From assembly GCF_003576455.2 (NCBI RefSeq), contig NZ_CP032869.1, forward strand, positions 3,906,001 to 3,970,000: a stretch of 64,000 nucleotides of DNA, written 5' to 3'. Position 1 is the stretch's first letter. Every line of letters begins with the position of its first letter. Of the stretch, positions 9,017 to 18,635 are shown in pieces. The translations under genes and the position numbers were made by a program. The notes below the pieces were generated by a model, which did no database searches, had not been told where the DNA came from, and was given only the letters and a program-made list of their open reading frames with translations. The DNA is from Mucilaginibacter celer. GTDB taxonomy: Bacteria > Bacteroidota > Bacteroidia > Sphingobacteriales > Sphingobacteriaceae.

Positions 9017-9624
9017 TGGAATATAAGGACATAGATAAACGTAAAACCGCTTTTATTTTTGAGCTGGATGATGTACTTTTTCCCGGGAAGGATTATTATT
9101 TCCAGGTTTATTACCTGTTTGCCAATATGCTTGAGTACGTTGAACTTACCGATGCCAAAGCGGCAACCAAAGTGCTTACAGATACGTATATAGCAGAAGG
9201 AAAGGATGCCGCGTTTAATAATTTAGCACAACAGTTTCCGGAAGCCGAGCAATACCGCGACAAGTTTGAAAACCAGCTTCTGACAGCGAAATTGCCGTTA
9301 AAACTGCTTTTATACCAAAATATGCTTACCTTGATGCAGGAAATAGTGGTTGACCGTAAGAAGCTGTTCATTGTAACCAACGGAAACATCCAGGAGCAGA
9401 TTAACAAAATAAAGCAAACCGAATGGCATGGTTTGGAAAAATACCTGAGGTGTTATTTTGCTGAAGAAACTGCCCCCAAACCCGAACCCGATGTAATTGA
9501 ATTACTGATGAAGGATAATAATTTGCAACGGCGTGATATAATAATGATAGGTAATTCGCAAGCCGACATCTTATGTGCAGAAGCCTGCGGGGTTGACTAT
9601 ATTAATGTTGAAGAGTTTTTATAA
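9016..9624 (+). CDS. HAD-like hydrolase with altered nucleophile motif
   Basis: 202-residue haloacid-dehalogenase-fold protein. Motif I reads FELDDVLF (residues 15-22), where the usual FDxDxT/V nucleophilic Asp is Glu16 (codon GAG at 9061). Motif II is IVTNGN, the motif III Lys is in APKPEPD, and motif IV is IGNSQADILCA with GDS changed to GNS. Overall layout and cap region are those of a HAD subfamily I phosphatase. The substitutions suggest altered or lost phosphatase chemistry. It is translationally coupled to the 99-residue protein. Confidence 0.85.
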   Translation: MEYKDIDKRKTAFIFELDDVLFPGKDYYFQVYYLFANMLEYVELTDAKAATKVLTDTYIAEGKDAAFNNLAQQFPEAEQYRDKFENQLLTAKLPLKLLLYQNMLTLMQEIVVDRKKLFIVTNGNIQEQINKIKQTEWHGLEKYLRCYFAEETAPKPEPDVIELLMKDNNLQRRDIIMIGNSQADILCAEACGVDYINVEEFL

Positions 9625-9679
9625 CATAAGTTATAACATACTTAACAATAAGGCGTTAAACACATAAACTCTGTTTTAT

Positions 9680-11224
9680 ATGAGAAGAATATTCTATTTT
9701 TTAGCCGTTATCTCCGTAGTTTCATTAGCTGCCTGTAAAAAAAACAAACCAGGAACCGGAGGAGGAAATGATAATAACAACGACAATTCCGGCCCTCCGG
9801 CTACCGGCACGGTGTTAGATAAAATCAGGGATTCGGTTTTCCTATATCCAAAAGAAACTTACCTGTGGTACCAACAATTACCCTCATATAAAGATTTCCA
9901 GCCGCGCAATTACGTAAGCAGCGATACCATTACGGGCTTAAGCAGCGAGGTTGATCATCTTTCGCAATATGCCATTAATCCTACCAGCAACCGCCCTTAT
10001 GAATATTACGATGCCTCGGGTACGGCCAAATATTCATTTATTGATGATGGTGCCGTATCCAGCGAGTTAGGTGGCAACGGCGGCGATTTTGGCTTTTCGG
10101 TATTTTACCCAACCCGTTCAGATCTGCGGATAAAATACGTATACCCCAACTCTCCCGCCGATAAATTGGGGGTAAAACGTGGTTATCGTATCACCAAAAT
10201 AAACGGCCGCACTAATCTTGATTATGACGATGGCGGCGCAACAACCCAGTTTGTAATCCAGGCCTATGCTTACAGCAAAACCATCAACATGACACTTACG
10301 CGGTACGACGGCAGTTCGATTGATGTTACGCTCAATACAGATAAATATACCATCAACCCCGTTATTACCTATAAACAATTGGATGCCGGCTCGGGCAAAA
10401 AGGCGGGTTATATGGTTTTTAACTCGTTTACTGATAAAAGTAATGCCGGCCCTAAAATACTCGAGGCTTTAAACAGCTTTAGTGGCCTTAGCGATGTTAT
10501 TATCGATTTAAGATATAACGGCGGCGGCTCGGTAGAAACCGCCGAGTACTTCGATAACCTGCTGGTTCCGTCGGCAAAAAACGGCACCAAAATGTATACC
10601 GCATATTTTAATGATAAGCTCACAAGCGATAATTATACACTGTTTAAAAAACTGTACGATATCCCCAACGGCTTTTTCTCGGTAAACAACCAAACTGTGA
10701 ATTTCCAAAAACAGGGTTCGTTTAACTTCAGCAAAATCATCTTCCTGGTGGGTGGTGGTACAGCATCAGCCAGCGAACTTACTATCAACAACCTTTTAGG
10801 CATACCCAGCTTAGATGTAGAATTAATAGGCGATCAGACTTATGGTAAACCGGTTGGCTTTTACGGTATCGATATTAACAAATATCAGCTATATATGCCT
10901 ATGTTCTCAACTAAAAACGCATCAGGCAATGGCGACTATTACGATGGCATGGCCCCGGGTTCGGGTGTGTACAAAGGAAAATTGGCCGATGATGACCTGA
11001 CCAAAGATTTTGGCGATCCTACAGAAAATTTGGTATCACAGGCTTTATACTACATAGCCAACGGCAAATACAAAACCACCTCAACGCAAACTCAAAGTTT
11101 TGCAAGCTCATCAAAAAGCATCATGACCACCGAACAGAAACGTGCGATGGTGCAAAAGTTTAATCAAAGTAAGATTAAAGGTTTGATGCTGAAAACCCCT
11201 GCTGTGTTTAAAAAGAAGCAATAA
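9680..11224 (+). CDS. S41 family peptidase (C-terminal processing protease-like), lipoprotein
   Basis: Exported serine protease of 514 residues. The signal peptide ends in the lipobox LAAC (C19), so it is a lipoprotein, followed by a Gly/Asn-rich tether. A PDZ-like segment (IKYVYPNSPADKLGVKRGYRITKINGR) precedes the S41 catalytic domain. That domain has DVIIDLRYNGGGSVETAEY, the Ser-bearing GGGTASASE (358-366), and TYGKPVG with the candidate general-base Lys. The target is unknown. It has its own promoter region after the HAD operon. Confidence 0.9.
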   Translation: MRRIFYFLAVISVVSLAACKKNKPGTGGGNDNNNDNSGPPATGTVLDKIRDSVFLYPKETYLWYQQLPSYKDFQPRNYVSSDTITGLSSEVDHLSQYAINPTSNRPYEYYDASGTAKYSFIDDGAVSSELGGNGGDFGFSVFYPTRSDLRIKYVYPNSPADKLGVKRGYRITKINGRTNLDYDDGGATTQFVIQAYAYSKTINMTLTRYDGSSIDVTLNTDKYTINPVITYKQLDAGSGKKAGYMVFNSFTDKSNAGPKILEALNSFSGLSDVIIDLRYNGGGSVETAEYFDNLLVPSAKNGTKMYTAYFNDKLTSDNYTLFKKLYDIPNGFFSVNNQTVNFQKQGSFNFSKIIFLVGGGTASASELTINNLLGIPSLDVELIGDQTYGKPVGFYGIDINKYQLYMPMFSTKNASGNGDYYDGMAPGSGVYKGKLADDDLTKDFGDPTENLVSQALYYIANGKYKTTSTQTQSFASSSKSIMTTEQKRAMVQKFNQSKIKGLMLKTPAVFKKKQ

Positions 11225-11325
11225 GGATTTTTGTAATCTATATGCGAAGGCGAAGAGTTGTAAAGTACTTTTCGCCCTTTTTGTTTTTCTATCAGCAATA
11301 ACGAAGTGCCGGCTCGAAGACGAAT

Positions 11326-11831
11326 CCGTCAACAGGAAAGCTTCGGGCGAAAGCGGGCGGAACGATGGTGGCCTTGAGCGCAGGAAGGGGCATAGCTACT
11401 TTTTGCAGAAGCCGGGGCTATGACCGAACGCAGTAGGGCAAAATTTAGCAGCCCGCGGTTCTGCCCGGTTTGCAGCGCAAAGGCGAGCGTAGGGAATGAG
11501 CGCAGGCCGGTGCGACAAGGAAGCCTTCCTGGTGACTTTACTTTTTGGGTACTTTTGTGTCAAGACAAAAGTACCTGGCCCCGCCCGGCCAAGAGGGCGA
11601 CCGCGTTAGTTTATAGCGAAAGACCTTTCGTGTTACTGTAATTAGCATCAGGCCTTCGTTATTCTCGTTATGTAAAGAACCTTGGTTCAATATTAAGAAC
11701 ATTGGCCGCTCATTTGCCGCGGAGGCTGTTACTTTTGGCTTGGCCCAAAAGTAACCAAAAACCCAAGACAGAAAAAAGCTTCTACCCGCGAGGCCATACT
11801 CCCGGCCCGCTTTTCTGTCAGCCCCACGCTC
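11326..11831. repeat. Long intergenic repeat, copy 1 (three hairpins)
   Basis: About 505 bp of non-coding DNA, similar along its length to 15652-16176 and in part to 39281-39410. Hairpin 1 (11549-11574) has arms GTACTTTTGT/ACAAAAGTAC with loop GTCAAG. Hairpin 2 (11728-11755) has arms GTTACTTTTGG/CCAAAAGTAAC with loop CTTGGC. Hairpin 3 joins GACAGAAAA (near 11767) to TTTTCTGTC (near 11818). Stem bases differ between copies in a compensatory way. The family is not recognised. It fills the gap between the S41 protease and smc. Confidence 0.8.
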
Positions 11832-11929
11832 TTTTGTTACTGCTTTATAACGTGATTATCTAATATTAATCAATGAGTAATGATCGAGATTACGTTTATA
11901 TGAGAGAAAATAATTGATTTGTACTTTAG

Positions 11930-14900
11930 TTAATCAGCCAGTTCCCTTAAATCCACCGGCACCACCCTTGAAATCCCCTGCTCAACCATCGTCACGCCAT
12001 AAATAACGTCGGTACTGGCAATAGTACGTTTGTTATGCGATACAATGATAAACTGCGATTCTTTACTGAAGGTGCGGATAATGTTATTGAACTTATCAAT
12101 ATTGGTATCATCAAGCGGCGCGTCAACCTCATCAAAAATACAGAATGGGGCCGGCTTTAACAGGTACAGCGAAAACAGGATAGCTGTAGCTGTAAGCGTT
12201 TTTTCGCCACCCGATAGCTGATTGATGGATAACGGCCGTTTGCCTTTTGGCTTGGCAATGATATCAATGTCCGATTCAAGCGGGTGGTCTGGATCGGTCA
12301 AAACCAGGTCGCATGAATCTTCTTCATTAAACAGCGAACGGAATACTTTGATGAAGTTTTCGCGCACCATGATGAAGGCGGTCATGAATTTATCTTTGGC
12401 GGTATCGTCAATTTCCTGAATGGTAGCCAGCAGAGATGCTTTGGCTTCGCTAAGGTCTTTCTTTTGAGCCTGGATAAAGGTATAACGTTCATTCATTTCG
12501 TTATAAGCCTCAACCGCCATGGGGTTTATAGCCCCAAAATCGTCCAGTTGCTTTTTAAGCTTTTCAGCTTTCTCGCGAAGGTCATGCTCGTTTTCACCTT
12601 CGGGTACTTCAGCCTCGGGCAAATCTTCAATATTGATGTTAAACTCAACCGATAAACGCTCCTTCAAGGCGTTCAGGTCAAGTTTAAGGTTATTGCGCTC
12701 ATCGCGAAGTTCGTTTTCAATAACCTCGCTGTTGTCTTTTTTACGCCTCAGCGCGCTTATTTCGTTTTCATTTTCGGTTATAAGTCCGCGCCATTGGTAA
12801 TATTCCTGCTCGGCTTGTTGGGTGGCTTTTTCCAGGTTTTCCTTTTGCTCGTACATTTCCAGCAGGTTATCGTCGGAGTTGTCGGCCTGTTTCAGGTTTT
12901 CCTGTATAGCTACTTTTACTTTTTCAAGTTCGGAGCTGTTTTGCCTGATGCGGCTCTCCAAACTTTCCTGCTGTGTATCGCGGTAGTCAAGATCTTTTAA
13001 CAAGCCTGATACCTTATTTTGCTGCTGGTGAAAACGGATATTTTCCTGGTTATAGGCGTTTGATTGTACCGAAACATATTCGTTAAGCTCATTAAAAGCC
13101 ATTTGCTTATCGGCAAGTAAATCGCTTTGAATTTGCTTTTGCGTTTTCAGCTCGGCCAGTTGCGGTTGCAGGGCAGCCATTTCATCGTTAATGCCGGCAA
13201 TTTTGCGTGCAATGTCTTCCTTACGATTCAGGCTGTTTTCGATGAAAGTTTGATATTGTTCCTGGCGGGTTTTAACGGTGATGAGCTCGTTATTCAACCT
13301 GTTCAGGATCTGTTGCTGTTCATTGATTTCCGCCGCTTTGGTAGATGCTTTTAAAGCACCTAATTTGGTTTGTAATTCATCCGATTTTGAACGTAACCCA
13401 CCAACCTCGTTCTCAATACCCCTGATCTCTTTAGCTAAATTCTCTAAATTTTTAGCACGACCGATCCTTTTACCCTCAAACAAACCTACAGAACCACCGG
13501 CCATGGTATGCTTTGATTTGTTGAACTTACCGCTTTTACCTACCAACACCACACCCGGCGGTAAAGCTTCGCCGTTTATCTGGCCTTCCTTATCGTCATC
13601 AACCAGGTAAACCCCTTTAAGCAGGTAGTTACAAAGCGGCAGATAGCGTTTTTCAACTTCAATAACTCCTAAAGCAGGAATAGCATTCGGGCCATCAAAG
13701 CTTACCTGTACCGAGGTTTCATCGGCATAGTTGTTCAGCACAAAAAAATTGGCACGCCCCCTTGCCGAGTTACTGAGCAGGTTAATGGCTTTTACCGCCT
13801 CATCATATGTTTCAACAACATAGTAGTTCATCAGCGGCTCGAGGTAGTTTTCGATAGCTACCCGGTACTCTTCCTTACAAAAAAGCACATCACTAAACAA
13901 CGGTGCGTTTTTGGCCCAGTCGGTATTCTTCTTCAGGAAGCGGATCGACTCGGGGAAACCCTCCAAACTGTCAACCATACTTTTGGTAAGGTTGTATTCG
14001 TTTTGTTTGGCATCAAGGCGGCGGCTTTCTTTTATAATGGTATCCTTAACCGAGTTCAGTTCGATATCGGTTTCGGCAATTTGCTCTTTTAGTTTATTTT
14101 CAAACTCAACGGCTTGCTCAAACTCACTATCCAACGACTCCTTGCGGTATTGCAACTCGGCAACTACCTGGTTAAAGTGCGAAAGTTCCACCTCTTTATT
14201 GGTGGCATCTTCCATATTGCGCTGGCTTTCCTGTTCCAAAGCCTGCTGTTGAATCTGTAATATATCCAGGTCTTTTTCAGCCTTGTAAGCCTGGCTTTGC
14301 AAGCGGGTGTTGATATTGTTAAGTTCGTTAAGCTCGTTACGGGCCTCGGTTTGTTGGGCACGGAGTTCATCGACGGCCTCTTTCAGATCAGTAACCCGGC
14401 TTTGAACAGCTTGCAGGGTTTCCTCTTCTGTAGCTTTTTCTTCGCTTAAGCGTTTAATATTGTACAGCACGTGGTTTAACTGCTGTTTATCACGCTCCAA
14501 TTCCTCGGTTAACCGCGACTCTTTATCCTGCTGAAATTTCAGCTGCTCGTTCTTGATTTTCTTCTCACTCTCGTAAGCACGAATCTTCGAAACAAACTCG
14601 TTGGTTGTTTTTTGCTGAACAGAGAGGTTTTTTTCTTTGGTGATGCTATCCAGCTTTTGTTGCTGCAGGGTAGCCTCCAAAGTATCCATCTGCGCTATAA
14701 TGGCACTTTTTTCAACCTTTTGCTTTTGCTCCTGGTCTTCTATCTTTTTTAACGATTCGCTAAAAGCCACTATCCTGAACGAAGCCAGCATAATGCTCAG
14801 CGTTTTATATTGCTCTTTAAGGCGATAATAACGCTCGGTTTTTTTAGCCTGGTTCTCGAGTGTTTTGAGGTTTTTTTCGATCTCGAAAAGCAAATCCTCC

Positions 14901-15472
14901 ACCCTCTCCAAATCAGCCTCGGTATCTTTAAGCTTACTAAAAGTTTGCTTTTTGCGGAGTTTGTATTTAGATATCCCCGATGCTTCCTCGAACAAATTAC
15001 GGCGCGAACCTTCCTTGTTGGTAATGATCTCGTCAATCATCCTCAACTCGATGATAGAGTACGAGTCTGAACCGATGCCGGTATCCAGGAACAGATCGGT
15101 AATATCCTTTAAACGGCATTGTACATCGTTTAACCGGTACTCACTCTCGCCGGTGCGGTAAAGTTTACGGGTAAGGGTAACCTGCGAATAATCGGTAGGG
15201 AGTACGTTTTTGGTATTATCAAAAGTGAGAGAAACCTCGGCCAGGTTGGCCGATTTACGGCTCTTGGTACCGTTAAAAATAACGTTATCCATCTTCTCCG
15301 ACCGGAGCATCCTGGTACTTTGCTCGCCCAAAACCCAACGGATAGAATCGACAACGTTTGATTTGCCGCAACCGTTTGGCCCCACAATAGCGGTAACACC
15401 CTCATTAAAATTGATGGTTATTTTATCGCCAAAACTCTTGAAGCCCTTGATTTCTAAACGGGTAAGCTGCAT
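11930..15472 (-). CDS. smc: Chromosome segregation protein SMC
   Basis: Condensin ATPase that folds and segregates the chromosome with ScpA/ScpB. At 1180 residues it is full length. The N-terminal head carries Walker A GPNGCGKSN (31-39) and the family start MQLTRLEIKGFKSFGDK. Two long coiled-coil arms flank a hinge around residues 520-670, which has YRVAIENYLEPLMNYYVV and several Gly-rich turns. The C-terminal head has signature LSGGEKTLTATAI and Walker B FCIFDEVDAPLDD. The gene is monocistronic and lies between two direct copies of the long intergenic repeat. Confidence 0.97.
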   Translation of the reverse strand: MQLTRLEIKGFKSFGDKITINFNEGVTAIVGPNGCGKSNVVDSIRWVLGEQSTRMLRSEKMDNVIFNGTKSRKSANLAEVSLTFDNTKNVLPTDYSQVTLTRKLYRTGESEYRLNDVQCRLKDITDLFLDTGIGSDSYSIIELRMIDEIITNKEGSRRNLFEEASGISKYKLRKKQTFSKLKDTEADLERVEDLLFEIEKNLKTLENQAKKTERYYRLKEQYKTLSIMLASFRIVAFSESLKKIEDQEQKQKVEKSAIIAQMDTLEATLQQQKLDSITKEKNLSVQQKTTNEFVSKIRAYESEKKIKNEQLKFQQDKESRLTEELERDKQQLNHVLYNIKRLSEEKATEEETLQAVQSRVTDLKEAVDELRAQQTEARNELNELNNINTRLQSQAYKAEKDLDILQIQQQALEQESQRNMEDATNKEVELSHFNQVVAELQYRKESLDSEFEQAVEFENKLKEQIAETDIELNSVKDTIIKESRRLDAKQNEYNLTKSMVDSLEGFPESIRFLKKNTDWAKNAPLFSDVLFCKEEYRVAIENYLEPLMNYYVVETYDEAVKAINLLSNSARGRANFFVLNNYADETSVQVSFDGPNAIPALGVIEVEKRYLPLCNYLLKGVYLVDDDKEGQINGEALPPGVVLVGKSGKFNKSKHTMAGGSVGLFEGKRIGRAKNLENLAKEIRGIENEVGGLRSKSDELQTKLGALKASTKAAEINEQQQILNRLNNELITVKTRQEQYQTFIENSLNRKEDIARKIAGINDEMAALQPQLAELKTQKQIQSDLLADKQMAFNELNEYVSVQSNAYNQENIRFHQQQNKVSGLLKDLDYRDTQQESLESRIRQNSSELEKVKVAIQENLKQADNSDDNLLEMYEQKENLEKATQQAEQEYYQWRGLITENENEISALRRKKDNSEVIENELRDERNNLKLDLNALKERLSVEFNINIEDLPEAEVPEGENEHDLREKAEKLKKQLDDFGAINPMAVEAYNEMNERYTFIQAQKKDLSEAKASLLATIQEIDDTAKDKFMTAFIMVRENFIKVFRSLFNEEDSCDLVLTDPDHPLESDIDIIAKPKGKRPLSINQLSGGEKTLTATAILFSLYLLKPAPFCIFDEVDAPLDDTNIDKFNNIIRTFSKESQFIIVSHNKRTIASTDVIYGVTMVEQGISRVVPVDLRELAD

Positions 15473-15651
15473 TTAATTTATTAAGTACCGTGCAAAGTTC
15501 AAACCTTCAAAGTAATCATAAATAATTGAGTTTTGAAAGAATATTTTTAGGTGAAAGGGAAAAGGTTAAAGGAAAAAGGCGAAAGGGAACTTCTCTTCCT
15601 GTTTCGATATTATAGTTGTTTATATAGTGGATTGTTATTGCGTAGATGTTA

Positions 15652-16176
15652 CCGTCAGCAGGAAAGCTTCGGGCGAAAGCGGGCAGAACGATGGTGGCCA
15701 TTGCGCGCAGGAAGGGGCATAGCTACTTTTTGCAGAAGCGTGGGCCATGAGCGAACGCAGTAGGGCAAAATTTAGCAGCCCGTGGTTCTGCCCGGTTTGC
15801 AGGGCAAAGGCAAGCGAGGGGATGGTGCGCAGGCCCGCAGCGCAAAGAAGCCTTCCTGGTGACTTGATTTTTGGTTCTTTTTATCAAGAAAAAGAACAAA
15901 GCCTCCCCGCAGCGATTGAGCGGGCCAATGTTTGTTGGATAACAGAAAGTTCATTGTTAGAAATCTCGTAGATATACAGGTGCTCCTTTGCAAAGGGCTT
16001 TCGTTATTCTCGTTAGATAACAGGCTTTGGTTCAATACAGAGAGCATTGGCCGCTCATTTGCCGCGGAGGCTGTTACTTTTGTCTTGACACAAAAGTAAC
16101 CAAAAAGTCAAGACAGAAAAAAGCTTCCCCCCGCGAGGCCATACTCCCGGCCCGCTTTTCTGTCGGGCCACCGCTC
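15652..16176. repeat. Long intergenic repeat, copy 2
   Basis: About 525 bp, in direct orientation to copy 1 across smc. Hairpin 1 (15874-15897) is GTTCTTTTT/AAAAAGAAC with loop ATCAAG. Hairpin 2 (16073-16100) is GTTACTTTTGT/ACAAAAGTAAC with loop CTTGAC. The loop bases of the two hairpins are complementary. Both copies also contain a 73-74 codon frame starting M(T/S)ERSRAKFSSP, judged a by-product of the repeat. Nothing else is seen in the 15473-16243 gap. Confidence 0.8.
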
Positions 16177-16243
16177 GTTTGATACGATAGTATCCTCTAT
16201 TCTTTCTCTTGCTTCTTGAATCTCGACTTCTTTAATCTTCCTC

Positions 16244-17029
16244 CTAAAACCTTATCTCCCCCTTCAAATAAGTAACCGCCTTACCGCTCATCAGCACCCT
16301 CTCCCCTTTTAACTCGCACCAAAGCTCACCTTTACGGGCCGAAAGCTGATAAGCATGTAAGGTATCCTTACCTAAACGTTTAGCCCAATAAGGTATCAAA
16401 TTACAATGTGCCGAGCCTGTAACCGGATCTTCAGGGATACCTGCTCCCGGGGCAAAAAAGCGGGAAACAAAATCGGAGTTATCGCCGGGCGCTGTGGCTA
16501 TAATGCCTACTGTATCCATTTTCGACATGGCAAAGAAATCGGGCGTAAGTTCCCTGATATCCTGCTCCGTTTCGTAAACGATAAAATAATCGCGCGAGCG
16601 TAAAAAAGCCACCGGTTGCTTATCGCCAAGGGCTTCGGCGAGGCCATTGGGCGCTTCTATGGGAATAGGCGGCCTCGACGGAAAATCCATCGTATATTTA
16701 TCACCATCACGCTTTACAATCAGCGTTCCGGCTTTTACGGTTTCAAAACTGATGCTATCTCCTTCAAACCCTAACTCCGAAAAAAGTATATGCGCTGATG
16801 CCAGGGTTGCATGTCCGCATAGGTCAATCTCGTACTCGGGCGTAAACCAACGAAGCTTATAGCCGGTATCTGTTTTTACAAAAAAAGCGGTTTCGGCAAG
16901 GTTGTTCTCAACGGCAATTTTTTGCATAGTAGCATCGGGCAGCCATTCGTTAAGCGGGCAAACTGCAGCCGGGTTGCCCCCAAAAAGCGTATCGGTAAAA
17001 GCATCGGCCTGGTATATAGGGATAGTCAT
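16244..17029 (-). CDS. PhzF family isomerase
   Basis: 261-residue protein of the PhzF/diaminopimelate-epimerase fold. Family hallmarks are QADAFTDTLFGGNPAAVCPL at the N-terminus, NNLAETAFFV with the candidate catalytic Glu, DLCGHATLASAHILF, and the C-terminal GIPEDPVTGSAHCNLIPYW. The actual substrate is unknown. No phenazine genes are nearby, so phenazine synthesis is not implied. Confidence 0.92.
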   Translation of the reverse strand: MTIPIYQADAFTDTLFGGNPAAVCPLNEWLPDATMQKIAVENNLAETAFFVKTDTGYKLRWFTPEYEIDLCGHATLASAHILFSELGFEGDSISFETVKAGTLIVKRDGDKYTMDFPSRPPIPIEAPNGLAEALGDKQPVAFLRSRDYFIVYETEQDIRELTPDFFAMSKMDTVGIIATAPGDNSDFVSRFFAPGAGIPEDPVTGSAHCNLIPYWAKRLGKDTLHAYQLSARKGELWCELKGERVLMSGKAVTYLKGEIRF

Positions 17030-17206
17030 ATAAGTTATTGTATTTTAGCTAATATAGTTGTTTAGAAGCAAGATGCAAGACTATAAGAATCAAGATTTTG
17101 GGAACCAGAAATAAGAGGTTCGGGATATCTCTCATTGAGCCCTTTAATCAGGGTTTTTCTTCACTTTTTTCATCTTGTCTCCTGCTTCTCACCTCTTGCT
17201 TCTAAC

Positions 17207-18634
17207 TTACTCTATCCATAAAACGGAATTGCCCGAGTTATATTGGTTGGGTTCGTAAAGCTTATTGCCGGGATCAATAATCCACTTGCCATCTACAATA
17301 AACTTATAAAGCTGTTTACCCGGTTTCAGGTTTACATCTACTGTCCACTCCTTCCCGTTAAAAGCAAGGGTGTATCCAAACTGGTTAAAATTGTTAAAGC
17401 TACCTGCTAAACGCACACTTTTGGCATTGGCAAAGCCGCTTAATTTAAACGTATAGTTAGGCTTAACCGAAATGTAGGAGTTAACAATCCCGCCTTCTTC
17501 CATATTGCGCGGGTTTTTCGGGTCGGTAATCCAGTTGCCATCCACAATAAATTTGTAGCCATAGTTTCCAGCCGGAATAATGAGCGGCAGCGTCCATCCT
17601 GTTTTAGTTTTGCTGAGCAGAATTTCGCCTGGTTTCCAGTTATTGAAGCCGCCGGCCACGTAAACTTTTTGTGCATTTTGATAACCATCCAGCGTAAACA
17701 AAACCGTTTCGCCCAGGTTAAGCACCGAGTTGGTGTTTCCATCGGCGTCTTTTATGGTGTTCGGATTGGCCGGATCGGTTATCCATTTGCCATCAACCAG
17801 GAAGCGATAGGCCTGGGTACCCTCGTGCAGGTAAAGCTGTTTTTGCCATACACCTGCCTTTTTTTCCATCACAATATTATTGGCATCCCAGTTATTAAAA
17901 CTGCCCGCCAGCGTTATTTTGCGGGCATTGGCATAGCCATTCAATTTAAAAGTATAATTGTAGCGGTAGTATATGGCATTATTATCATGATCGCTCATTA
18001 GGTTATTGTACCTGTCGCCCATCCAGTGGCCATCGGCAATAAACTTGTATTCGTGTTTACCGGGTTTCAGCTTTACATCGGCAATCCAACCGCTGTCTGT
18101 TTTGGTCATGCTGCCTTTAAGGGTGCTCCAGTTATTGAAATCGCCGGAGAGCAGCATGCGCCTGTTTTGCTGATAGCCCGGAACAAAAAAACGTGTTAGG
18201 CCCGATGGCAGATCATGTACCGTAACCTTGTTAAAGTTATTGATACCGAAATTTACATCGGCAGGATAACCGGGCGAACCATCATCATCATCCTTTACGT
18301 TAGCGGTAACCAGGTAGGGATGCAGTTGCGGGTTTAAATTAAGGTCTTTTAATGACCGTTGAAATTCGATAATTGTTCCCCGTTTTTCAATCATTACCCA
18401 GCCGTCTTTTTTAAGCGACGTAAAATCGCCTTGTAAAACGGCCGAAGCATTAGGGCTTTTTAACCCTGCCTTTTTTAACAGTGCCTCTATTTCGGTTTTA
18501 GATGAGCGCGTATCAATAAAAAGTTCAAGTTTATCATCACCAATAAGCAGGCTGTTACGTTTTTGCGCCCTGGCATGCAGTACCATGCAAAGCATCGCAA
18601 AAAACACAATAACTATACGCCCGCTCCTTTTCAT
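17207..18634 (-). CDS. Secreted protein with multiple glycogen-binding (AMPK/CBM48-like) repeats
   Basis: 475 residues from the preferred ATG at 18634, which opens the signal peptide MKRSGRIVIVFFAMLCMVLH. The longer frame to 18730 overlaps the upstream gene. After an N-terminal region of about 120 residues come four to five copies of a roughly 80-residue beta-sandwich unit with the pattern (L/A)SGDFNNW ... GKHEYKFIADGHW ... D. This is the AMPK-beta/isoamylase glycogen-binding signature. No catalytic domain is present. The start lies one base after the stop of the retropepsin-like gene, so the two are coupled. Confidence 0.85.
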   Translation of the reverse strand: MKRSGRIVIVFFAMLCMVLHARAQKRNSLLIGDDKLELFIDTRSSKTEIEALLKKAGLKSPNASAVLQGDFTSLKKDGWVMIEKRGTIIEFQRSLKDLNLNPQLHPYLVTANVKDDDDGSPGYPADVNFGINNFNKVTVHDLPSGLTRFFVPGYQQNRRMLLSGDFNNWSTLKGSMTKTDSGWIADVKLKPGKHEYKFIADGHWMGDRYNNLMSDHDNNAIYYRYNYTFKLNGYANARKITLAGSFNNWDANNIVMEKKAGVWQKQLYLHEGTQAYRFLVDGKWITDPANPNTIKDADGNTNSVLNLGETVLFTLDGYQNAQKVYVAGGFNNWKPGEILLSKTKTGWTLPLIIPAGNYGYKFIVDGNWITDPKNPRNMEEGGIVNSYISVKPNYTFKLSGFANAKSVRLAGSFNNFNQFGYTLAFNGKEWTVDVNLKPGKQLYKFIVDGKWIIDPGNKLYEPNQYNSGNSVLWIE

Positions 18635-18635
18635 G

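Noticed and set aside
11420..15971. Similar 73-74 codon frames in both long repeats (11420-11641 and 15747-15971), starting M(T/S)ERSRAKFSSP with a CPVC motif
   Set aside because: They lie inside the repeat and overlap its hairpin 1. The ends diverge completely and changes are mostly non-synonymous, so the similarity is explained by repeat homology rather than coding.
16244..17029. PhzF gene as a sign of phenazine production
   Set aside because: No other phenazine genes are nearby, and this fold is common in bacteria that make no phenazine.
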